A stretch of DNA of 64,000 nt from Psococerastis gibbosa (lineage: Eukaryota > Arthropoda > Insecta > Psocodea > Psocidae), in the NCBI GenBank assembly GCA_963971405.1, contig OZ020484.1, positions 7,564,001 to 7,628,000 of the forward strand, read 5' to 3'. The notes beneath the pieces are model-generated. The model made no database searches. It saw only the letters and a list, made by a program, of their open reading frames with translations, and was not told the origin of the DNA. This document shows, one piece after another, positions 22,704 to 33,379 of this stretch. Position numbers and translations under genes: made by a program. The number at the start of each line of letters is the position of its first letter. Positions within the stretch are counted from its first letter, which is position 1.

Positions 22704-23830
22704 TCTTATGGTCCCCCTCCCCCTCTAAATGAAAGAATTAATGCATTATAACACTGAAGTTTGAAACATTGTACAAAATACAAAATGTAGGTACACATAG
22801 GCACTAAGCACAGGCAAGTGATTATCGAAAAAATATACATAGGAACGGTCAGAGAGAAATTTCCAGCTGGCCCCCCTCCTAAAAATATCCTTCGACAACT
22901 TTTGCTAAAATAAAGTCGTGGCAAGGCAAACCAACGATTCAAGGCTTGAGGACTGGGAGGGAGTCCCATCACTTGACTTCAATAGGCGGAAAATCTTGAA
23001 ATACTTGGGACGGGGGAGGGGGATATTCTGGCCGACTCCTACTATTTGGGTTGCATAAAACTGTATTAGTCAGCAGCTCCAATTTTCAATTGCTTATTTT
23101 GAAATTGAGATTACTGGCGTACCATAGTGGGAGGGGTTTGGGATTTGAACCACACCTCACAAGGCCCAATGCTTAGTACTGAAATCTCAAATCTTTGAAA
23201 TTTGACCAGTACGGTATGTTAAAGTAGAGGTTCTTTAGAAAACACAGACGAATTTTAAATGTACCTATCGCGCCAAAGTACGTGGATCTCACTCTCAGTC
23301 CGTAGACTACAATTTAGGCGATTGAAATTGAAATTTAAATTTAAATGAACGAGCTAGAACCTTCCTATAGTAAAATCAGTCTGCATCGCTTTGATTGAGG
23401 GGCGCATCCCTTTTTCCTATTTTATGAAGAAATGCGTCGTATAATATGATCCATCGCTCAGATTAGTGGAGCGTAGTTGCTAATTACCATACGTTCAGTA
23501 TGGGGGCGCGGCCCGCTAATCAGAGGAAGGCATTTGTCACATGGTTTTGAGGACCGCCCTGTTAGATTTTTATAAGAAAGTTCTCCATTTCTATCGGTAG
23601 GTTCTCCATTCTACATTAACTTGGCTATGTAACATTTTTGGAAACGGGATATTTTCTTATAAAACAGCTTCCTTACAATCACTTTTAACTGTTTTGGTAG
23701 AGACTATAGTTTGGATTGTTGGTCATTCGTCAATGGGCCCTTCAAAAAATTACAACACAACATAGACACATGTAAATGATCTGCCAAGTTGTCAAAAATC
23801 CCTTTCGGCTCTGGCTGGCCGATAAGGTGT
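22704..23830. other. intergenic, no gene seen
   Basis: No coding region I can support on either strand. Confidence 0.5.
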
Positions 23831-24370
23831 AGGGAGATTCCACAGACCCTGCTTTTCCTCTACGCTATGTATGTAATAAAAAATAAAAAATACTACATTA
23901 TTTTCCCGACCACAACATAACACACAAAACACTTTTGTGTGCCAAATTTCAAACCACAATGCCGACTATGAACTTTACTTATCAAATTATTTTCACTTTG
24001 ACTGGACGCCATCTTAAAATGGTTGATTTGTCGTAAAAAGTGTTCATAATCATTATCGTAGATAATAATACGGGCTTTAAGTCAGATTTTAATTCATTTC
24101 TCTGCGACTAATATTAACTGAGATATTAATTATATAAGGTTTCAATCGGTCGCCATCTTGTAACTAAACAGTGGATGTAGCTGGTTGACGAACTTGATCA
24201 AGACATTTGTATGATCAATTTTTGTGCGAAGTTGAATCAAAAATTTTAATATAACATTTTGAACGGAGGTTTTAGGCTCAGGGGGTCATGAAATGAAAAG
24301 TTGTGAATTTTTTTTTCAGAAAGTCGAACATTGGTCACCATCTCAATAGGTACGGTAGATGAATCTCCCT
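23831..24370. repeat. possible inverted-end DNA element
   Basis: AGGGAGATTC at 23831-23840 and GAATCTCCCT at 24361-24370 are exact inverted 10-mers around 540 bp. The interior has two CGCCATCTT motifs. No second copy in the window, so the call rests on the ends alone. Confidence 0.35.
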
Positions 24371-24478
24371 AAAATATAGTTAAATACAACAGGGATATTT
24401 TGGAAAATATCGATAGAGCAGCGATGGGGCACTCGCTCCCGCTAAGATAAATGTGTTGAATTTAAATAAATAAAGAAA

Positions 24479-24556
24479 ATGTAGCCAGTGTGGGACTCGA
24501 ACCAACAACCTTTCGGGTGAAAGTCAGAGTTCGTACCACTACGCTACATGTCCTGA
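24479..24556 (-). repeat. tRNA-like head of the SINE
   Basis: Only the head is present: GGGACTCGAACCAACAACC to CTACGCTACATGTCCTG, the complement of the B box and A box. The flanking AAATAAATAAAG suggests a separate, truncated insertion. Confidence 0.7.
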
Positions 24557-24727
24557 ATTTCATGGTCCTCTTCGGCCAATCAATGCTTCAGTCCATTGAC
24601 AAAGCTTCTTTTCACCAATCTTGCAACAACAACGGGATTTGTTGTTTGGAAGAATCTAACCTGAGCTCTGATTGCTGGAAAAAGGCAGGCTACGTCCTAG
24701 GTGGGAGCTTGGAAGTAATTAGGAATG

Positions 24728-24996
24728 CTAGGATTGGGTGCAGATGAGGGAGAGGTGCAAAAGTGAGTTTAATTATTTCGTTTAATCCATTGATTTTCGC
24801 GGGTATATTTGAAATTTTTGGGAATATAAACATAAAAATATTTTTTATTATTATACCGACCTAGTATAGTTTCAATACCACACAATTTTTTTTATATTGT
24901 GTAAATTCATCAAAGAAAAGCCAATTGTATCTAGAATTAACTCGTAAAAAATTAGGGGGACGTGTCCTTAACTTGCATCTCTTTGGCTACACCCAT
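24728..24996. repeat. GGGCGTAGCTAGG-family short DNA element
   Basis: From GCTAGGATTGGGTGCAG to CTTTGGCTACACCCATG, aligning with 17540-17798 throughout the body. Left tip missing. Confidence 0.65.
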
Positions 24997-25502
24997 GGGC
25001 GGGAGCAAGTGTCTCATTTCGCTTACATAAAAAATGACGACTGGTGGAGGAACCCCTATCTTGACCACTGCTTCATTTGATATGTTGTGGCTAGCAACAT
25101 GCCCGGCAGCCGCATTTTCCCCTACCGGTGAAGGCAAGGTACCCAGGGTTGGGCTCAGGGCTGGCGGATTTATGTCGTCTCCAACTTCGACCTTCCGTTT
25201 CATAATCTAGTTCTCTCTCAACTGAGCTTTTCCGACCACATCTCACCTAGAGTTTTATATACTTTAGAAGAGATGGGGAAATTTAAAACCAACCTCGCCA
25301 CTCTCCACGTCTTCTATGATCAGATATTGAAAGAACGTACGATTCAAAAAATATGTCCCATCTTTCCAATGTAGCCTAGAACTTTATTCTCCCCTATACA
25401 GAATTCTAGGATAGACGTGATTGCTTCTAACCAATCACTTCCTACTGATTATCGAAGGCTGAAAATTTAAGTTCGGATAAGTGAAAATAAGGCTCACTAC
25501 AG
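24997..25502. other. intergenic, no gene seen
   Basis: No supported gene. The minus frame at 24952-25203 is open for 83 codons but has no recognisable features. Confidence 0.45.
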
Positions 25503-25780
25503 CAGGGGGTTTCAAAGTGTGGGTCGCGGCGTGGTCTCGTCTGCCAGTTAGTTATACACTAGATAGAATTGCATTGAATGACAAGTTTTTTTTTCAATTT
25601 AAGTCATAAATTCTTTTTAAGATTGGCGGGAACCAAAGATATATACGTACGCCCATGGACTGTAAGGCTATATTTTAGAAAGGAAATCGAAGTAAAAATA
25701 ATAATGTAGGATTTAGTGGGTCGCGATACAATTTTATAACATTTTAGGGGTCCGCGACGAAAAAAGTTTGAGAAACTCTG
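25503..25780. repeat. hAT element CAGGGGGTTTCAAAGTG
   Basis: A 278 bp element with ends CAGGGGGTTTCAAAGTG and AGTTTGAGAAACTCTG, near-inverted. Flanks CACTACAG (25495-25502) and CACTGCAG (25781-25788) form a 7/8 TSD. The wording (GGGTCGCGG .. GGTCCGCGACG) is typical of hAT termini in many animals. Confidence 0.8.
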
Positions 25781-25860
25781 CACTGCAGAATAGTACGCCT
25801 GCAAAAATATAGTTATGCAATTTACATACAAAACTGCAGTCCTATTCAGCTCGACTCGTT

Positions 25861-25925
25861 ATTACAATGGAATGGACAACTCACTTTCTTATAGAAATGC
25901 CTGATGTAATTGGTTGTCAATTCCC
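25861..25925 (-). repeat. arm of the TTGACAACYCAAT inverted-repeat family
   Basis: AATGGACAACTCACTTTCTT and TTGGTTGTCAATTCCCA are the reverse complement of the right arm at about 59465-59545. A solitary arm. Confidence 0.45.
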
Positions 25926-26399
25926 ACTGGGAATTTCCCAGTTATAGCGTCCCTCATTAAGAGGGAGCTGGTCTTAGAGATTTTGTCAGTTTAAGGCAGT
26001 GTTGCCGGACGTGTCCCACGTGTCATATGAAATATCACGCCACTGACGTTCAAAATTCACGACATATCACGCAAGCAACTAATCGTCTAATATATATGCA
26101 TATTAATATAATATATACATATAATATATAATTTATATTAAATTTTTTAATATGGTAACTAAAAAATATGTCATTTGTTTTGCTAATTTTATCTAACAAC
26201 TTCTATGCTTAGCTTGTAGTGGGGCTGAAAAATCTGTGTGAATTATTTTTCTTACTTCCAGTGGCGTAACGATAGTTTTTCGAGGGTGGCGGTGTTTAAT
26301 TTGCCCCCCCCCCATTTTCATGATAGTGTAGAATAAGGGGAAAACCGTTCTCAAGGACTTTCGCAGCATTTAAATTAATGACATTACTGTCCGTCGCAC

Positions 26400-27290
26400 A
26401 GGGGCCCGGGGGTTCGGGAGACGTGAACGGGGGCCCCCAAGGGTCGTAATGAATACAAATACAAGCAAGGGGGACCCGGGTCAAAATTTTTGAAAAATAA
26501 GCCTGAAATGATGGGGTTTTACGCAATTTGATAGGAGTAATGTTTCGATTTTTACAGGCGATGTAGATAGGCTAAATACGAACGAGTGAGTCTGGGGGTC
26601 TCCCCCGGGTGAAGATTTTTGTAAAATACCTGAAATACGGGGTTTTACGCATTTTGCCAAAAATGTTTAGATTTTGTAGATAACGACTTTATTAAGTTGT
26701 TACGTTTTGATGATTTTACAGACAATGAATATAATTACGAGCAAGGGGGGCCGGGGGTCTCCCCCGGGTGAAATTTTTTTAAAAATAGGGCTGAAATGGT
26801 AAGGGTTTTACGCATTTTGATAGGGCTAATGTTTCAATTGTACGGACGATGAATATAACTACATACAAGGGGGATCGGGGGTCTCCCCCGGGTGATTTTT
26901 TGTTTGTTTGAAAAATAGGTCTGAAACAGTGGGGTTTTAGGCATTTTGATAGGTTAACGCTTAGATTTTACAGGCAATGAATCCAATTACGAGCAAATTC
27001 TTGAAAGATGAGCATGAAATGGTGGGGTTTCATGCATTTTGATAGGAGTAACGTTTCGATGTTTACAGGCGATGAACATAGGCTAATTCCAAACGAGGGG
27101 GTCCAGGGGTCTCCCCCGGGAGAAGATGTTTGTTCAATAGACCTGAAATACGGAGTTTTACGCATCTTGCCAAAAATGTTTAGATTTTTCAGATGAGCAC
27201 TTTATTATGTTATTACTTTTTAAATAATTCGGCCCAAAATATTGACTTTCTATAAAATCGTGGGGTTTTAAGGCTGTAAGTGGTCGCCTT
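26400..27290. repeat. degenerate minisatellite, about 125 bp period
   Basis: GGGGTTTTACGC-like blocks start at about 26513, 26640, 26800, 26931, 27023, 27151 and 27262. Each is usually followed by a fresh GGGGGTCTCCCCCGGG block and a GAAAAATAGGCCTGAAAT-like block. Units are diverged and vary from about 90 to 160 bp. No coding. Confidence 0.7.
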
Positions 27291-28011
27291 ATTCGCTTGA
27301 ACAAAAGAGTTCAACCTCTTTTGAGACATTGTGGTTCGTAAATAAGTAGTTTTTTTTTATTAATTTTCAATCAGAAAAAGACCTCTCACACGTGGCATTT
27401 CTTTGTTCTATAATATGCATGTTTGTTATCTTGTTCGATTTTGCGCCCATGTGGCGCAGAGGCAGACAAATATGAAATAATGAGCAAATCACAATGGCCG
27501 CCCGCCGGCCGAGTAGATTTGGAATATGATTTTTGGAGTTGTGTTGGGGTCTTGGCACTTGTGGTCTGTGGTCCTAGATCAGGTAAGGTAAACAGCATTT
27601 TTCGGCATTTTTTTTTTTTTTTTAAGTTTTCATTTTTCCAGGGTTTTAATTTTTTTATTATTTTATTGGTTTAAATTTCAATATTTTTATTTAATTATAA
27701 AATCAATTTTGTCTAAAATACACGCACTTTACACGCACATCACGCAAGCTCTGAAAATACACGCATTTCGTGATTTTTCACGCAAAACGGCAACCCTGGT
27801 TTAAGGGCACAGAGTATAAAATTGAAAATTGGATGAAATGTTTTCATTTTGTAAACGTTGGCGGAGCTGTCAATTCACTCAATGGCACGGCTGCACCTTA
27901 TCTCATGAAACTGAAATAATAATATTTTTGGTTTTGGACCTGCGGAGATAGCAGAAATGAAATTGCTAAGATTGCTTTGAAACGGTATGTTAGCAACTTC
28001 GTATGCATCGG
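27291..28011. other. intergenic, no gene seen
   Basis: No supported gene. A sequence similar to TTTTACACGCA near 27728-27790 may be more of the neighbouring repeat. Confidence 0.4.
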
Positions 28012-28169
28012 CAGGGACGGATCCAGCCCATTTGGGAGGGGGGGGGGGGTAGCTGAGGGTCAAAATAGAAAAAACATATATAGGATCGATTACATTAGGG
28101 CGTAATAACTTAATTTTCAATAGATTTACCAAATTTGGGGGGGGGGGGGGTCCCCTGTATCCGTCCTTG
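28012..28169. repeat. hAT MITE with perfect 8 bp TSD
   Basis: A 158 bp element, ends CAGGGACGGATCCAG and CTGTATCCGTCCTTG, G runs near both ends. Identical TGCATCGG copies lie at 28004-28011 and 28170-28177. Confidence 0.92.
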
Positions 28170-28177
28170 TGCATCGG

Positions 28178-28958
28178 ACATACGTATTCGGTAGGTATAC
28201 ATTTAATACATACCTAAATATTGTTGGAAATGGTTTCTCATTTCGAACTCAGTTGGGAAATGTAAAATCAAGACACTAAAATAGCAAACTGTTGATCTCT
28301 CCAACCAAACAGAATATTGTAGGCCTACATTAGAGAAAGGAAAAATGGACGAGACGGACGGGGGGTTATTGTGGGTCAAAATAGAAAAACGTATGATGTA
28401 GTATCGAGAGCGTATTAAATTAACTTACAATGCAGTACTTGCGTAGTGACGTCACATGATCACCAATAATTTTTTTGTCCGAAAGTTACATAAGCAAAAC
28501 ATAAGCAGCACCCAATAGTTGTCCGATGACGTCTACATTGACTCTGCACCTATATAAGTGTTGTTATACTATAACACAATATTGATGGTTGAAATTTGCT
28601 GCTCAGAGCACAACTTACTGATGGGTACATGGATACATTCATGATTGTGACCAACACCCCCCCCCCCCCCTCGCCCCCTGACTTTCATCCTTCCGACGGT
28701 GATGGCAGTAGGTCTATTTTGCTATAAAGCGAATTCGAATACTGACGACTGGAAGGAAAAATAGAAATATAACAATTGAAATCAACAGTTAAGTTTAATA
28801 CTACCCAAAATCAAATACAATCACAAGTCACAACCATAATAGAATTCAACAGGTAAAGTACATAGACAGAGAACAAAAAATAAAACACAATTTAAGACAG
28901 TACAAAAGTTACAGTTAAACATTAATCTATTTGTAAAGATTAATGTAATACTATTTTT
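28178..28958. other. intergenic, no gene seen
   Basis: No gene. CTTGCGTAGTGACGTCAC at about 28439, containing the palindrome TGACGTCA, recurs at about 41883; a C run lies at 28659-28670. Confidence 0.45.
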
Positions 28959-29095
28959 ACAAAGGGTTAGTTGGACTTACATTGCCTGTTGTGTTAATAG
29001 TCATTAGAGGCATGGGCCTCATGGTTAACGAAAAATAAGGCGGGGACCACTGTCAAGTGTCAGGGGAAGGCGGCGACGTTTCGGGAGTGGGTGCT
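28959..29095. repeat. copy of the ACAAAGGGTTAGT repeat
   Basis: ACAAAGGGTTAGTTGGACTT through GGGGAAGGCGGCGACGTTTC is the reverse complement of 56853-56989, including the block GTTAATAGTCATTAGAGGCA. It is immediately followed by the large inverted repeat. Confidence 0.65.
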
Positions 29096-29124
29096 ACTCC
29101 CATCATCTGGCTTAGACCTGATAA

Positions 29125-29595
29125 GGACTGATGGTTTTTGTTCGGTTGACTCATCCCTATTGTATTCTACACTGTATTGAGGATTGGAACTACCGTTCAC
29201 CCGATTGAAATGCAAGCTGTGGAACCACTCGACCAGGGCTCTCGCCAGAGGATACTAGTTTGAAACGTCTACTAGAACTTCACTTTTTCCTTAACTAATG
29301 GCACCATATCCTGTCAAAAACCTCTCCTCAAGAGCTCTCACAGCTGACGAAGAGTCAGCTGACATTAGACACGATATATGGTAGCCATTAGTTAGGAGAA
29401 AAGTGAAGTTCAAGTAGAAGTTTCAAACTAGTATCCACTGGTGAGGGCCGTGGTCGAGTGGTTAGAGAGCTTGCATTTCAATTGGGATAACGGTAGTTCA
29501 AATCCTCAAAACGATCGGATTTACTTAATAATTCGGAGTAGAATACAAGAGCGGTGAGTCAATCGACCAAAAACCACCAGTCAGTTATCCGGACT
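29125..29595. repeat. large inverted repeat with tRNA-like arms
   Basis: The left arm (about 29125-29310) and right arm (about 29370-29595) are complementary over roughly 200 bp with a 50-60 bp spacer. Each arm contains a tRNA-like segment (GGTCGAGTGGTTAGAGAGC and GGTAGTTCAAATCC in the right arm). This may be a head-to-head SINE dimer or a fold-back element. Confidence 0.6.
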
Positions 29596-29662
29596 AAGCC
29601 TGATGAGGGGAGTAGTGTAGTATTTTACGGCTTACGGCATTTCTAAGCGGAACTCCCTTATG

Positions 29663-31237
29663 TCATCCCTTATGTCCATCGAGCCGGAATCTTGACGATA
29701 CTATTTCTGGAAGTAAAGCCGCTTTGTAAAACCTGCAACAAAAGTTTTGTTTCAATGCGAATAGATAACAAAATTAATATTTACTTGTCCAGTTTATTCG
29801 GCAGCATTGTTGACTCCCAGAAACCTTCGTCGCGAATGACCTCTATGACATGCTGCCAATTGGGAGTGTATAAGAAAAGATAGCACTTGCATTTTTTTCA
29901 GAATGTTAAGTTGACCTTGAATTTGGTAATGCCATGCTCTTTTTTTTAATACCGTCATATTGGTATCAGTGGTGAAGTGTATAGTCTGCAATGAAACCAA
30001 AAGTTGTCAGTGATATGTGATCAGGGCAAACAGCCAATTAGGCTAAGTTAAAAACTTGTTTGGCAGAAATATGTATTGTGGATTTGTGGGAGATATTTCG
30101 TTGATATTCACAACAAATTATTTGAAAATTATAGACCATAAATGACAAAAATCCCAAAAGATCTCCTTAAATCCCCCCATGGAACTGTAGCCTGTAGGAA
30201 CAATGTATTCCGGTGAGGTAAAAACCTTCAGTCAGATAGAGGGCTTATCGTGAAAGACTGTAGAAATGAAATGTAAATGAACCAATTAGGAGTAAAAGGT
30301 TTGTTAATCGAAATTGTTCCGAAGTATGTAAAATACCAACCTTCCTCTGGACTACTGCGTCGATTAATGATGTTGTATTGGCTTTTGTAGCCGCATCCAA
30401 GCATTTGATATCCAAAATGGCATCCTCACCAGATATCAGACCATCTGAAAGCAATAATTGTAGTAATAATCTACAGCAATTCCATTTTGCTTTCCTATTT
30501 ATACGTTGTATAAAGGAAAGCTTTGTGATGGTCAAAATGTTCGAATCCGCAATTTCAACGGATTTACACGTTTAAACATTTACCTGGAGATGCGGCTAAA
30601 AACGGATTCCTCTGAACTACGAAGAAGCCACAAGTTGCGACATTTTTGCTGTATGTTCGGCAAAATGTCTCTCTCGCAATGGCCTCATTTCGCTGTCCGA
30701 ATTTCACCGCTGCAGAGTTGACAACGTTAAAAAGAATGGAGAAGACGGTGTTCTTTGTGGAAGTTGTCTGACGCAAACTCATGACTTTCCCAAAATTGGT
30801 TGCAGTGAGTCTTTTTCTCCTTTCTGTAATCCAATCATCAGAAAGACTTTGGTCCACCGTTTTTGCTTGCACGTCGTCAGGGTCGGATTTTCTGCAATGC
30901 AAGGAAATTAGTCATAATTGTAGCAATTACACTTCTTGCATTTAAGGGTTAGGAGTTGGTTCAAAGAACATTCACTACTACCTATCATGCAAGGCACATC
31001 AGCCCGGATTCTACTGTTCCTTCATTACAAGTACGCACCTTAATTCGTTAACGTGCAATTCCTTTAAAATATTCAACTCATCAACCGGTATAACAGGGGT
31101 TTCCTCGACATTGCCGTAGTCCTCGTCAGGGCCAGTTTCTTCCTTCCGGACTTATTTGCGACCGAATAAAAGTCGACGAGCTCTGGTAACATGTACGCGC
31201 TTGCGCATACGTGCACCATACACTTTCGTTCTACTTC
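29663..31237 (-). pseudogene. exons 9-13: linker and YqaJ nuclease part
   Basis: Exon 9 (31039-31237) gives GSRTKVYGARMRKRV and later GPDEDYGNVEE, with a TAA inside. Exon 10 (30584-30891) reads QSLSDDWITERRKRLTATN and ends at LAASP. Exon 11 (30341-30444) supplies the rest of the catalytic core, DGLISGEDAILDIKC, where D and the DIK acid-lysine pair match the PD-(D/E)XK motif. Exon 12 (29785-29985) has the conserved WHYQIQGQLNIL and then shifts frame in a run of seven A. Exon 13 reads FYKAALLPEIVSSRF and runs into TGA at a small ACATAAGGG duplication. Confidence 0.75.
30491..30577. repeat. fragment of the 0.75 kb repeat in intron 10
   Basis: ATACGTTGTATAAAGGAAAG, GTGATGGTCAAAATGTTCG and CAACGGATTTACACGTTT are the left end of the family. 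It lies just beyond the exon 10 donor at 30583-30582. Confidence 0.75.
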
Positions 31238-31936
31238 CTGCAACAATAAATTGTAAATACAATCCGCCAGGAATATTATTGTTAGTGCAGTCGTGAAACG
31301 AACATAACAAAATTAAAGGGGTTGCAATAAAAATAGCTACAATGGCTTAAGGACATACCCGGTGTTTTTCCTGCAGAAACACTACTTGCCATGGCCTCTA
31401 AGAAATTAGCATCGTTAAATTGGACAACTGCAGCTTGGACTCTAGCATTATAACATCCACGTGAGCCGTTGAATATTCCCATTCCTAAAATAGAAGATAC
31501 ATAGTTTAAATTCGGCAGCATCAAACCATCACCCTATGTGTTAGGAACCGATTCAAAAACATAACAAATGGAAACAGTGTGAAAAATAAATTACCGCTTA
31601 TCATCTTGTTGGCAACGCTATTAAGCTGCTCGCAAATATTGCTTTCTACGTCCAGAAGCAGTGACTCCGCATGATGCGCAATTCTAGCCATCAACATGAT
31701 CACTTCTACAGCAAAACCTGACTTTTTCATATTATTACCGATGGAACTTCCTTCATCGTCCTTTCTCTTGCAATAGTAAGGCCTTTAAATTAATTGACCG
31801 ATTAATTATTCATATTGACCTTTTATATAATTATATACTGCGAGTTCTGGTTTTTATTATCCTACTGCCTGCTCTAAATACTCAATAAATGATAAGTTGT
31901 TGTTGTTTCTAACGCCTGCTTTCAGCATTTCTGCTT

Positions 31937-32260
31937 TAAGCAACCCTGTCAGCCTGGCGGGGGGAGTGAGTCTGTTTGATAACTTGAGGCACCCAAAGGG
32001 CAGACTCTATCACCTCGGGGAAAGGCGAGTTGACTAACAGGGTGGACCTCCTGATTATAGTGGATTCCGAACCACTTGGGGAACATGGTAAAGTCACACG
32101 ATTAGACCGGAGGTGACCAGGACTCGACTTATACTGCCTAAGTGCGTTATCAATTCCCACCAGGTTCCCCTGCCAACGCTGTGCACACTACCGTTTGCCG
32201 CAGTTTGAAACATGCTCTGTTCTCCTGCATTCATCATGGTAAGGCCGTTCGCACCCCTTA
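31937..32260 (-). repeat. dispersed repeat in intron 6
   Basis: Second copy of the 2995-3190 repeat: CCTCCTGATTATAGTGGATT, GAACCACTTGGGGAAC and GGAGGTGACCAGGAC. The segment GCCGCAGTTTGAAACATGCT appears twice here, at about 32197 and 32281. Confidence 0.55.
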
Positions 32261-32433
32261 GCTTGTTCATTATCGCTTGTGGCCGCAGTTTGAAACATGC
32301 TCTGCTCTAATGGAATCAACATGGTAAGGCCGTTGGCAATAACAAATATAATAATAATAAATGGTAAGTGAACAATAATAAAACAGTAAATTCTACCTTG
32401 CTCTCACAATTGCTGTTGTAACCGATTTCTTAA

Positions 32434-32828
32434 GGCGCGGTTTCCACCGACCTCAAAGTGCAAAATACACATACGGTGACGTGGCAGCAGATATCATTAA
32501 TAAAGGCGGGGTTTCCACCGACCTCTCAATGCAGAATGTAAATGACATTGACGGAAAATTTTGTTTTACTCTATGCCATAGTTAAAATTGATCAATGATC
32601 ATAGAGTAAAATCACAAACAAACAAACTAAAATTAAAAAATGGGGTCATGGGATATGTTAAGTACAAACATTTTAATAGATTTCTATAAAAAGAAAAATT
32701 CAAATTTCCGTCAATGTCATGTGCATTCTGCAATGAGAAGTCGTCGGAAACCCCGCCTAAGTCTTGAATGTCTGCTACCACGTCACCGTATGTGTATTTT
32801 GTACTTAGAGGTCGGTGGAAACCGTGCC
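32434..32828. repeat. fold-back MITE, long subfamily, in intron 6
   Basis: A 395 bp element, ends GGCGCGGTTTCCACCGACC and the near-complement, TAA on the left and TAG on the right. It carries GGTGACGTGGCAGCAGA and the inverted TGTCTGCTACCACGTCACCG, and the ORF start MGSWDMLSTNILIDFYKKK at 32640. Confidence 0.8.
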
Positions 32829-33379
32829 TAGAATAAATTCTCCTGCTAGGAACATTTCAAATTAGTACTTTCATACTCACAGACATTTGCTGTGACACCC
32901 GAAAATATGTTCCGGAGCGTTCATAACATCTCTCCGGAGCCCGTCAATGCGCTGAGCGGTTGTGCCAACAGTTTCTTCAGCCTTCCGTTGCCCCGATTGC
33001 CCTTTATTGCCTTCCGGAAACGAACCATATTAGATTTTAGAGCATTTCTTTCCTCGATTGGCACAGTATTAAGTGTTCAAGAAGGCGCGAAGGTGGCCAT
33101 CTAGGTTACGGAGAAGGTGGTTGCGACATTCCACTTTTTTTATCACATTATGAGGTCCATAAGGCTGGAAGACCTGGAGCTTCTTCATCACACTTGAATC
33201 ATTGTCCCCTAAAAAAAAAAACATTTTCCATGAATTATATTTGTAATCAAATCTAGAGATTTCTTACAATCTTACGACTCTAATTTTAATAAAAATAAAA
33301 ATCATTATTCTTCGGTTGTGCTACTGTGTATTGTATTTTCAACTGAACGTATATAGTCCACGCATAGATTTTAATAATA

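Larger units (their letters stand above)
31359..33208 (-). pseudogene. exons 6-8: C-terminal half of the transposase region
   Basis: Exon 6 (32881-33208) begins in phase after the G of LIG and reads DNDSSVMKKLQVFQPYGP and KKVECRNHLLRNLDGHLR, then loses frame near AFLNT. Exon 7 (31595-31782) reads PYYCKRKDDEGSSIGNNM and IAHHAESLLLDVESNICEQL. Exon 8 (31359-31484) reads GMGIFNGSRGCYNARVQAA and ends SVSAGKTPG. The Lys of GKTPG aligns with the TGA codon of the plus-strand paralogue. Confidence 0.75.

Noticed and set aside
22706-22972. Minus-strand frame of 88 codons with a hydrophobic stretch
   Set aside because: Low-complexity composition, no neighbour or splice context, no recognised family.
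26400-27290. CRISPR-like array
   Set aside because: Units are long, diverged and directly adjacent without unique spacers, and the genome is eukaryotic; a minisatellite fits better.
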